Below are positions 15,701 through 21,042 of a stretch of 24,053 nt of DNA, piece after piece. Made by a program: the position numbers and the translations under genes. The notes beneath the pieces are model-generated. The model did no database searches, was not told where the DNA came from, and worked only from the letters and a program-made list of their open reading frames with translations. This stretch comes from an uncultured Clostridia bacterium. Its GTDB lineage: Bacteria; Bacillota; Clostridia; Christensenellales; CAG-138. The DNA lies in the NCBI GenBank assembly GCA_937915925.1, contig CALGGM010000179.1, positions 1-24,053 of the forward strand, given 5' to 3'. Each line of letters opens with the position of its first letter. Position 1 is the stretch's first letter.

Positions 15701-15987
15701 AGTGGAGCTTCCTTTGCCCGATGCCCGCAGGCACGCTGCTGCCCGGTACGGATTCCGACGAGCCGATCCTCTTACAGGGCGTGATCGACGCGTGCTTTAC
15801 GGAGGACGGCGCGTGGGTGCTGCTCGATTATAAAACGGACCGCGTTGAGGGCGATCCGAAGGAATACGCCAAGAAGCATACGCGGCAGGTGGACCTGTAC
15901 GCAAAGGCGCTTTTGAAACTATCCGGCATGCCGGTAAAGGAGCGGCACATCGTGCTGCTCGGCGCGAACACGGAGGTGGAGGTATGA
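12706..15987 (+). CDS. addA: ATP-dependent helicase/nuclease subunit AddA
   Basis: UvrD-type helicase plus nuclease subunit of AddAB; 1093 residues, somewhat shorter than Bacillus AddA (about 1230). Helicase motifs in order: Q-motif FTPEQQDAI, Walker A SAAAGAGKTT (20-29), TFTRAAAGEM (Ia), DEYQDSN Walker B (about 377-383), VGDVKQSIYRFR (III), HNFRS (IV), MTVHASKGLEFPFV (V) and LYVGMTRAKQELYLLG (VI). The C-terminal nuclease has GVIDACF and DYKTD (about 1041-1045). A textbook AAGGAGGTGA precedes the ATG, inside addB. The stop overlaps the rsmF ATG (ATGA), so addB-addA-rsmF form one coupled unit. Confidence 0.97.
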   Translation: MSFTPEQQDAILKDGNLIVSAAAGAGKTTVLTERVYRLVSEGMPIDRMLVLTFTRAAAGEMKTRISKRLSEAAANASERTAAYYREQAAAVANASISTIDAFCAKVVFRHFFRVGLTPSCKTLDETETAVLKAEARDAALEAFARERAEDYRLLIVAFGSEPALIETVQDLDLYLSAQPDPNAWLDQSEAALDDDNALHVEIERSLAYDRNRLLSHISELQAEADKLPPSCEKVLSVLYDLMSRARGALLMDTREGYAAALSAITDIKDQARFPADFPAEEREGVKNAKQALRKLVKEQAERHAVPFDAIRADERQATPILKAFYALMRAYLAAFADLKRERNAIDFSDLEHMTIEILKDDEIAAEYRERYLTIIVDEYQDSNRVQETILNRIARQGGLFFVGDVKQSIYRFRMAEPRLFLEKCRDFHGEAGTRIDLGHNFRSGKAVIDTVNAAFSTLMREPVAGIEYDSRAALKQGASVPDGKAELHLFAKENDADDEETLEDAEAEARFAARVILERKAQPVDDGRSERACRYDDFAVLLRNKNHARVWAQTLSAAGIPCYTQSSGGYFDSIEVKLLMSLLAVLDNRRQDIPLLAVLRSPLFGFTDEELSRIRMGGKKCALLDSLIDAREREPKVAAFFETLAHWQALSRRIPLGDLIGLILDETHYRELVGALVGGDQRLANLDALVREAASCDAAGVSGVHGFLRFMENVRATQKLGAAATVTADVVRIMTVHASKGLEFPFVFYGGLGGMFNRQDEQKSLIPSEPFGAGLRYADEFGVKHETLAHENAAHAASDAAWAEELRVLYVGMTRAKQELYLLGSLKNGEKRIASLSEPSLLSIRKCNSALSLLMLSLNGHMSMPLHKKSEFAGPGMREHRFAIPQPTRTEQEDLRRAFAWDYPHPTVDTLPDKTSVTGLERDETPDFYEPAFESGYDVLSEGSAVHRVLERMPLDPERREAYLKEIPDVTPRHAEAIRAFAGSALFKRMAASKRVEREWSFLCPMPAGTLLPGTDSDEPILLQGVIDACFTEDGAWVLLDYKTDRVEGDPKEYAKKHTRQVDLYAKALLKLSGMPVKERHIVLLGANTEVEV

Positions 15988-17261
15988 GCGAGCGCGTCTA
16001 TCCCGAAGCGTTTCTTTCACGCATGCAGACGATGCTTTCGGACGACTATCCGCGCTTTTACGGCGCGCTGCAGTCGCCGCCGAGTAAGGCGCTTCGCATC
16101 AATTCGCTGAAAACCGATCGGGAGGAGCTTCAAAGGCTTCTCGGTCAGAAGCTTTCAACGCTTTGTGAAAACCCGGACGGCGCGCCGCTTTCGGAGGACT
16201 TTCGCCCGAACGCGACACCGCTGCACGCCGCAGGGCTGTTCTATATGCAGGAAGCCACGGCGCAGGCGCCCGCGGCGATCCCCGAAATCCCGACCGACGC
16301 GGTCGTGCTCGACCTTTGCGCCGCGCCCGGCGGCAAAAGCACGCAGCTTGCCGCAAGGATGCGCGGCGGGATCCTGATCGCAAACGAGATCGTGCCGTCG
16401 CGCGCGAACGTGCTGTTGGGCAACATCGAGCGCATGGGCGTGACAAACGCGATCGTGACAAACAGCGATCCGCACACGCTGTGTGAAAAGGTAAAGGGGC
16501 AATGCGACGTCGTGCTGGTCGACGCGCCGTGCGCGGGCGAGGCGATGTTCCGAAAGGACGAACAGGCGGTGCGCGACTGGTCGCCAGAACATGTGGAGAC
16601 GTGCGCCGTCCGGCAGCGCGCGATTCTGGAGGACGCCGAGAAAACGGTCAAGCCCGGCGGTCAGCTCGTATACGCGACGTGCTCGTTTTCTCCGCAGGAG
16701 AACGAACAGACCGTGCATTGGTTTTTGGAGCGGCACACGGACTTTTCGCTTGTTTCGATTCGGCGATTTTATCCGCACACGAGCGCGGGCGAAGGACAGT
16801 TTTACGCGCATCTTGTGCGCGACGGCGATCGTGTTCCGTCGGTCTTTTCGCTCGGCAAAAGCGACCGCGTTCCCGCGTTGGAGGCGTTTTCGGAGACGGT
16901 AGAGCTGCCGGAGGGGCAGATGTGTGCGTTGAAGGACGGACGCGTTTTGCTGCTGCCGCCGACGCCGTTCACGCTTTCGGGCGTGAAGCTTGTGCGGGCG
17001 GGACTGCTGCTCGGCGAGGCGAAGGGGAATCGGTTCGAGCCCGCGCACGCGCTCGCGATGGCGGGAAAAACAACGCCGTTTTTAAACACCTGCGCGCTGT
17101 CGTTTGACGAGGCGATGCGCTATCTCAAGGGCGAAACGCTGATGAAGGAAGCGGAAAAGGGCTACGGCGCAGCGACGTACATGGGGCATGCGCTGGGCAT
17201 TTTCAAAGCATCCGACGGGATGCTGAAAAATCATTATCCGAAGGGGTTAAGACTGCTGTGA
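15984..17261 (+). CDS. rsmF: rRNA (cytosine-C5) methyltransferase, RsmF/NOL1-NOP2-Sun family
   Basis: Transfers methyl to cytosine C5 of 16S rRNA; 425 residues. Visible parts: N-terminal NSUN leader (PSKALRINSLKT), SAM-binding motif I VLDLCAAPGGKSTQLA (about 105-120), motif IV VDAPCAGEAMFRKD with the release cysteine, and motif VI YATCSFSPQENEQTV with the catalytic cysteine. A C-terminal PUA-like region (after about 300) ends in SFDEAMRYLKGET, as in the longer Gram-positive RsmF proteins. It overlaps addA by 4 bases. The exact 16S position modified cannot be read from sequence. The first mini-hairpin of the array starts within its stop codon. Confidence 0.92.
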   Translation: MSERVYPEAFLSRMQTMLSDDYPRFYGALQSPPSKALRINSLKTDREELQRLLGQKLSTLCENPDGAPLSEDFRPNATPLHAAGLFYMQEATAQAPAAIPEIPTDAVVLDLCAAPGGKSTQLAARMRGGILIANEIVPSRANVLLGNIERMGVTNAIVTNSDPHTLCEKVKGQCDVVLVDAPCAGEAMFRKDEQAVRDWSPEHVETCAVRQRAILEDAEKTVKPGGQLVYATCSFSPQENEQTVHWFLERHTDFSLVSIRRFYPHTSAGEGQFYAHLVRDGDRVPSVFSLGKSDRVPALEAFSETVELPEGQMCALKDGRVLLLPPTPFTLSGVKLVRAGLLLGEAKGNRFEPAHALAMAGKTTPFLNTCALSFDEAMRYLKGETLMKEAEKGYGAATYMGHALGIFKASDGMLKNHYPKGLRLL

Positions 17262-17457
17262 TACCCGCTCCCGCAGGGAACGGGTATCATATCGTGCGGA
17301 TGCGAAGCATTCGCATATCGAATCTGCACCGCAGATATATCGTACTTGCGCAGCAAGTATATCGTTAAAAAGCAGCGGCGCTATGCGCTATACGCACGAG
17401 ATATGCTTCGCATACGATATTTGTGCAGAGCGCAAACGATATGTGTCCTTCGGACAC
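17260..17457 (+). repeat. Array of about eight mini-hairpins separated by ATATCG / CGATAT
   Basis: Hairpins (stem-loop-stem): 17260-17288 GATACCCG/CGGGTATC; 17295-17315 TGCGGATGC-gaa-GCATTCGCA; 17322-17336 ATCTGC-acc-GCAGAT; 17343-17359 TACTTGC-gca-GCAAGTA; 17378-17388 GCGC-tat-GCGC; 17402-17414 TATGC-ttc-GCATA; 17420-17436 TTTGTGC-aga-GCGCAAA; 17443-17457 GTGTCC-ttc-GGACAC. The linkers are ATATCG in the left half (17289, 17315, 17337, 17359) and its reverse complement CGATAT in the right half (17415, 17437), so the array is roughly mirror-symmetrical. Stems differ in sequence while three-base loops and linkers are kept. It lies between rsmF and the acyltransferase ribosome binding site. Confidence 0.85.
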
Positions 17458-17475
17458 GCAATAAAGGAGGGGCTT

Positions 17476-18750
17476 GTGGATCAAAGCAAGCTTGAACGGT
17501 TCGACATGCAGAAAAAGCCGTACCGCACGGCGTGGTATTTGAGACCGCTGACGTGGCTTTTGAGCGCGTCGGACGTCAAAAAACACGGCGCGATCATCAG
17601 GAAGATCGGCACGGAGGGGTTAAAGCCGCCGTATCTTTTGCTGTGCAACCACAACGCGTTTCTGGATTTCAAGGCCGCGACGAAGGCGATCTATCCGCAT
17701 CGCGCAAACTACGTCGTGGCGATCGACGGGTTCATCGGGCGCGAGGGGCTTTTGCGCCGCGTCGGGTGCATCTGCAAGCGCAAGTTCACCAACGACATCA
17801 CGCTCATCCGGCATCTACGCACCGTCGTGAAAAACGGCGACGTCAACGTGATTTATCCGGAAGCGCGCTATTCGCTGTGCGGCACGACGGCGGTCCTGCC
17901 CGCGTCGCTCGGCAAGCTCTGCAAGCTTTTGAAGGTCCCCGTGGTCACGCTGATCTGCCACGGACATCACATCAACTCGCCTTTCTGGAACCTGCATGAC
18001 CGGCACGTCAAGCCCACCGAGGCGGAGATGACGCTCCTCTTCACGGCGGAGCAGCTGCAATCCGCCACGCCGGACGAGATCAATGAGAAGATCGTGTCCG
18101 GGTTCCAATACGACGAGTACGCATGGCAGAAGGAAAAGGGCGTCCGCGTGACGTATGAAAAGCGCGCGGAGGGGCTTCATAAGGTACTGTACCAATGCCC
18201 CGCATGCAAGACGGAGTTTCGCATGGCAAGCGAGGGAACGCACCTTTTCTGCAAAGCCTGCGGCAAGCGCTGGTTCTATCAGGAGGACGGAACGCTCTCT
18301 GCCGAAACCGGCGAAACGGAGTTTTCGCACATCCCCGACTGGTACGAATGGGAACGGGCAAACGTGCGCAGCGAGGTCGAGGCGGGCACGTATAATAGCG
18401 GCGATCTCCCCGTCACGGTGCGATCGCTGCCGAACGCGAAAAGGTTCATTCTGCTCGGCGAGGGCACGATGCGCCACGATATGAGCGGCTTCCATGTGAA
18501 AGGCCGAGACCCCGACGGCGATCCGTTTCAAATGGAAAAGAGCGTGCCGTCGCTGTACTCATGCCACATCGAATACGAATACCTCGGCAAGTTCGGCGAC
18601 TGCGTGGACCTTAACACGCTTGAGGATACGTGGTACATCTACCCGCACGACTGCGAGTTCGCCGTCACGAAGATGGCGCTCGCGACCGAGGAGCTGTACT
18701 TTGCCGACCGGAAAAAGCAGGGGCTTCCGGTCAAGCCCGGACTGGCGTAA
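17476..18750 (+). CDS. PlsC-like acyltransferase fused to a zinc ribbon and an uncharacterised C-terminal domain
   Basis: A 424-residue protein. Residues about 50-190 are a lysophospholipid-type acyltransferase domain: the catalytic HX4D motif reads NHNAFLD (His59, Asp64), and VIYPEARYS (126-133) stands where PlsC has FPEGTRS. Residues 241-262 form a zinc ribbon, CPAC...CKAC (Cys241, 244, 259, 262). The C-terminal ~160 residues (YEWERANVRSEVEAGTYNSG onward) match nothing I recognise. There is no obvious membrane helix beyond the WYLRPLTWLLS segment. Start is GTG 17476, five bases after GGAGG; the frame is open to 17383 but that part is the hairpin array. The stop TAA shares its last A with the ATG of the ASCH gene. 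Acyl acceptor unknown; phospholipid synthesis is the default guess. Confidence 0.85.
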   Translation: MDQSKLERFDMQKKPYRTAWYLRPLTWLLSASDVKKHGAIIRKIGTEGLKPPYLLLCNHNAFLDFKAATKAIYPHRANYVVAIDGFIGREGLLRRVGCICKRKFTNDITLIRHLRTVVKNGDVNVIYPEARYSLCGTTAVLPASLGKLCKLLKVPVVTLICHGHHINSPFWNLHDRHVKPTEAEMTLLFTAEQLQSATPDEINEKIVSGFQYDEYAWQKEKGVRVTYEKRAEGLHKVLYQCPACKTEFRMASEGTHLFCKACGKRWFYQEDGTLSAETGETEFSHIPDWYEWERANVRSEVEAGTYNSGDLPVTVRSLPNAKRFILLGEGTMRHDMSGFHVKGRDPDGDPFQMEKSVPSLYSCHIEYEYLGKFGDCVDLNTLEDTWYIYPHDCEFAVTKMALATEELYFADRKKQGLPVKPGLA

Positions 18751-19094
18751 TGGCGGCGCATGAAATGCGGCTGAACCCGGCGCCGTTTCGGATGATCAAA
18801 AGCGGGGAAAAGACGGTCGAGCTGCGGCTCTATGACGAGAAACGGCGAAGGATCGCGGTCGGAGACACGATCACGTTTACCGAAACGGAAACGGGAGAAA
18901 CCCTTCGCGTGACCGTGACGGCGCTGCACGTCTTCGCGTCGTTCGACGAGCTGTACCGCGCGCTGCCGCTGATCCAATGCGGCTATACGCAGGCGGAGCT
19001 TCCCGCCGCAAGCCCGGACGACATGCTTGCCTATTATTCAAAGGAACAGCAGCAGCGCTTCGGCGTCGTAGGGATCGCGGTCGCGGTTGTATAG
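18750..19094 (+). CDS. ASCH-domain protein (PUA-like, putative RNA-binding)
   Basis: A 114-residue protein consisting of one ASCH fold (PF04266): MRLNPAPFRMIKSGEKTVELRLYDEKRR near the start carries the conserved G-K-T-E-R pattern, followed by IAVGDTITFTE and the C-terminal YYSKEQQQRFGVVGIAV. The family is related to PUA domains and proposed to bind RNA; some members are N4-acetylcytidine amidohydrolases. The ATG at 18750 overlaps the acyltransferase stop (TAATG), so coupling is likely; the ribosome site is weak. A longer frame from 18630 only shadows the acyltransferase gene. It ends the plus-strand run just before the repeat cluster. Confidence 0.85.
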   Translation: MAAHEMRLNPAPFRMIKSGEKTVELRLYDEKRRRIAVGDTITFTETETGETLRVTVTALHVFASFDELYRALPLIQCGYTQAELPAASPDDMLAYYSKEQQQRFGVVGIAVAVV

Positions 19095-19100
19095 AAAAAC

Positions 19101-19152
19101 AATCCCCGGTCACGACTTCGTCGCGCCGGTCCCCTTTGCACAAGGGGACCAA
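19101..19152 (-). repeat. R2 two-hairpin repeat
   Basis: On the minus strand GGTCCCCTTGTGCAAAGGGG, then a CGCGAC-gaa-GTCGTG core and the GGGGATTG tail, matching the R2 layout at 6268-6316. It starts six bases after the ASCH gene stop. Confidence 0.7.
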
Positions 19153-19222
19153 GATGGATGTCAACGAATTGTAGGGGGTGACGACCTCGGCGCCCCGTTA
19201 AGAAGCATCAGGTTTAAAAGAC

Positions 19223-19272
19223 TACCCCTCAGTCACCTGTCGGTGACAGCTCCCCTGACAAGGGGAGCTCGA
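19223..19272 (-). repeat. R2 two-hairpin repeat
   Basis: On the minus strand GAGCTCCCCTTGTCAGGGGA, then TGTCACC-gac-aGGTGAC and TGAGGGGTAG. The tail TGACTGAGGGGT is identical to the copy at 6268-6316. Confidence 0.72.
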
Positions 19273-19282
19273 ATATTCCTCG

Positions 19283-19306
19283 TAGGGACGGATCGCATCC
19301 GCCCGC
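19283..19306 (+). repeat. R1 palindromic repeat
   Basis: GTAGGGACGGATCGCATCCG followed by CCCG: the same GTAGGG-CGGAT-ATCCG-CCCG design as 6222-6245, again directly beside an R2 copy. Confidence 0.7.
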
Positions 19307-19327
19307 GTAACAGGGAAATATGGGAAA

Positions 19328-19362
19328 GGAGATTCTTCGTCGCTTCGCTCCTCAGAATGACA
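19328..19362 (+). repeat. Dispersed repeat R4, second copy
   Basis: GGAGATTCTTC, a variable hairpin core (GTCGCTTCGCTC) and CTCAGAATGACA. Shares both ends with the copy at 1213-1247. Confidence 0.68.
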
Positions 19363-19394
19363 CATGACGGTTTTTACCGTATCTTCTTCATCAA

Positions 19395-19477
19395 CGTGCC
19401 GAAGGCACGCATCATGCGCAGCGCATCACGGCGAAGCCGCATCATGCGAAGCGAATCATTTTACGGGCATTGCCCGT
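19395..19477 (+). repeat. Mini-hairpin array with CATCAT linkers, ending in an R1 half-unit
   Basis: CGTGCC-gaa-GGCACG (19395-19409), ATGCG-cag-CGCAT (19414-19426), CGGC-gaa-GCCG (19429-19439) and a degraded GC-gaa-GC unit (about 19446-19452), linked by CATCAT or CA. Then ACGGGCATTGCCCGT (19463-19477), identical in reverse complement to the right half of the element at 1266-1326. Short GAA or CAG loops and constant linkers resemble the array at 17260-17457 but with a different linker word. Confidence 0.7.
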
Positions 19478-19484
19478 CCGCACC

Positions 19485-20471
19485 TCAAAACGGCAGCACG
19501 GCGGCGTCCGAAAGCACACGGACGCCGTCTTTCAGTTCCGTCGGCAGAACGGTCACGGAAAACGCATCGACCTTCTTTAAATCGCCCATCAGGGAAAGCA
19601 GTTCAAATACCGACAGGCTTGCGCTGAACGAGCCGCGCGTGGCGCTGCGGAACGCGGGCAGATCCCAAAGCGAGACCTTCGAAAGATAGTTCACGATCCC
19701 GACGCCGAACCTTGCCATGTCCGCGGCGCGATCGTCGTCTGTTTCGTCCAGAATGCGCAAAAACGCCGCAAGGTCGATCTCGCCGTCGAGCGAGGGCAGC
19801 GACGGCGCAAACGAAAAAAACGCCTCCATGCAGGCAAAATCGACGCACAGATACGCCGGCGCGCGATAGCCTGTGAGGCTTTTCACCGACCAGATCAGGT
19901 TCCAGCAGCCCTCACGCTCGCTTTGGGCGCGCGCCGTTGCGGCACGGAGCGGCGCCGTTTCGACGCTTCGGATCTTCGCGTGCTCGCCGAGCGTGTACAC
20001 CTGCGCGACCGTTTCGCACGGGATCGCAACGACCTGCGCCGTCGGGGGATCGACGCGCACAAGCAAAACGGCGATCGCCTCGCCGTTCTGCTTGCCGATC
20101 GCCATGAATTCCTTGATCCCGTCGTTATAGACGCCCTCGCGCGGGGACGGCTGTGTGCGCGGCGCTTCCGCCTGCGGCGTTTCCGTCGGCGTCGCCGTGG
20201 GACTTACCGTGGGCGTCGGCGTGGCGGCGCTTCCGCCCGGCACCAGCGGGAGATAGTACGGCGTGGGCGACGGCGTCTCGGTGGGCGTCGGCGTGGGTGC
20301 GGGCGTGTCCGAAGGAAGCGGCGAAGCCGTCGCGCTCGGAAGCGCGGGTTCCTCCGGAACAGGAGCGCGCTTGGTCCCGTAGTTCAGAAACAGGATCAGT
20401 CCGACAAGCAGCAGCGCCGCGACGCCGGAAAGCGTCACAATCAGGATCGTTTGTTTGCGCGTCAAATGCAT
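19485..20471 (-). CDS. Membrane-anchored protein with Pro/Thr-rich stalk and degenerate LytR-CpsA-Psr-like domain
   Basis: 328 residues: a short basic N-terminus, one membrane segment (about 9-30, ILIVTLSGVAALLLVGLILFL), a low-complexity Pro/Thr/Ser stalk (about 37-110, TPTPTETPSPTP-type), then an extracellular domain. The domain resembles LCP cell-wall glycopolymer ligases: IAVLLVRVDPPTAQVVAIPCETVAQV (133-158) aligns with the LCP core strand and its IPRD motif, and SVKSLTGYRAPAYLCVDFACMEAFF (195-219) with the LCP IDYYV-NFxGF segment. The signature Arg is replaced by Cys152 and the usual N-terminal Asp is absent, so ligase activity is doubtful. The start follows CGGAGG at 8 bases. It may have its own weak promoter after the terminator at 20536-20561. 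LCP relationship is an inference from motif alignment. Confidence 0.75.
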   Translation of the reverse strand: MHLTRKQTILIVTLSGVAALLLVGLILFLNYGTKRAPVPEEPALPSATASPLPSDTPAPTPTPTETPSPTPYYLPLVPGGSAATPTPTVSPTATPTETPQAEAPRTQPSPREGVYNDGIKEFMAIGKQNGEAIAVLLVRVDPPTAQVVAIPCETVAQVYTLGEHAKIRSVETAPLRAATARAQSEREGCWNLIWSVKSLTGYRAPAYLCVDFACMEAFFSFAPSLPSLDGEIDLAAFLRILDETDDDRAADMARFGVGIVNYLSKVSLWDLPAFRSATRGSFSASLSVFELLSLMGDLKKVDAFSVTVLPTELKDGVRVLSDAAVLPF

Positions 20472-20535
20472 GGAAAAAACCTCCGAAGCGGTTGTTTCCG
20501 ATAGTGTGTGAAATCATCGCGGTTTTATGCACGAA

Positions 20536-20561
20536 AGAAAAAAGACGGGGCAAGCCCGTCC
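20536..20561 (-). terminator. Rho-independent terminator after the GNAT gene
   Basis: The minus strand reads GACGGG-CTTGC-CCCGTC followed directly by TTTTTTC: a 6-bp GC-rich stem with a 5-base loop and a T-run. It is placed 17 bases after the acetyltransferase stop codon and ends the coaBC-GNAT transcript. Confidence 0.85.
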
Positions 20562-20577
20562 GAAAAAAGAGGTTTCT

Positions 20578-21033
20578 TTATTTGAATCGGAACATCAGAT
20601 TCACGCAGTCCGGCGCGTCGGCGTCGATATAGCCGGTGTCGATAAATCCGACGGTTTCGTAGACATGTAAAGCAGCGGCGCCCGCTTTTTTCACGCAGAC
20701 CTCCGCGCAGTCATACTTCCGCTCCGCCTGCAGCATCGATAGGATCAGCCGCAGCGCCTCCGTGCCGAAGCCTTTGCCCTGATAGCGCGCGTCGATCATG
20801 AATTGCTGCAGATCGTAGCAGGTGGGTTCCTCGTCCATATCCTTGACGAGCGCGAGCCCGACAGGGATATCGTCGTTCACGATCCCGATCACGCGCGCGC
20901 GGCAGTCCCGATAGAGATACCCTCTTGCAAGGATGCCCACGGCGCTGTCCAAAAATCCCTCCTGCTCCGGAAGCACGGAAAGCCCGCGAAACGCGAAGAA
21001 GTTTCCTTCGTCAATGTCAATGAGCTTCAGCAT
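20578..21033 (-). CDS. GNAT-family N-acetyltransferase (spermidine/diamine acetyltransferase-like)
   Basis: A 151-residue single-domain acetyl-CoA-dependent acetyltransferase. Motif A is clear: CYDLQQFMIDARYQGKGFGTEAL (about 72-94) with the acetyl-CoA pyrophosphate loop QGKGFG, then ALHVYETVGFIDTGY as motif B. The pattern LxxFMID-RYQGKGFG is closest to BltD/PaiA-type polyamine acetyltransferases, but the substrate is not certain. The start follows AGAGGAAA. It begins 9 bases after the coaBC stop, so it is co-transcribed with coenzyme A synthesis, and it is closed by the terminator at 20536-20561. Confidence 0.88.
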   Translation of the reverse strand: MLKLIDIDEGNFFAFRGLSVLPEQEGFLDSAVGILARGYLYRDCRARVIGIVNDDIPVGLALVKDMDEEPTCYDLQQFMIDARYQGKGFGTEALRLILSMLQAERKYDCAEVCVKKAGAAALHVYETVGFIDTGYIDADAPDCVNLMFRFK

Positions 21034-21042
21034 GATTTCCTC

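Larger units (their letters stand above)
19095..19484. other. 390-bp gene-free repeat cluster
   Basis: The interval between two convergent genes (the ASCH gene and the LCP-like gene). No believable gene. It holds in order an R2 copy (19101-19152), an R1-like unit (GTAGGGGGTGACGACC...GCGCCCC, 19171-19197), an R2 copy (19223-19272), an R1 copy (19283-19306), an R4 copy (19328-19362), a mini-hairpin array (19395-19457) and an R1 half-unit (19463-19477). Four families packed together suggest a landing zone for such elements. Confidence 0.78.

Noticed and set aside
17260..17288. Rho-independent terminator after rsmF
   Set aside because: The hairpin is strong but is followed by ATATCG, not a T-run; it is better seen as the first unit of the hairpin array.
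17260..17457. CRISPR array
   Set aside because: The repeated word is only 6 bases and the units are self-complementary hairpins of about 15-25 bases; there are no conserved long repeats, no unique 30-base spacers and no cas genes.
17383..17475. Extended N-terminus of the acyltransferase
   Set aside because: It would translate the hairpin array; GTG 17476 has a well-placed GGAGG.
19087..19689. Open frame across the repeat cluster into the LCP-like gene
   Set aside because: Consists of translated dispersed repeats followed by antisense of the LCP-like gene.
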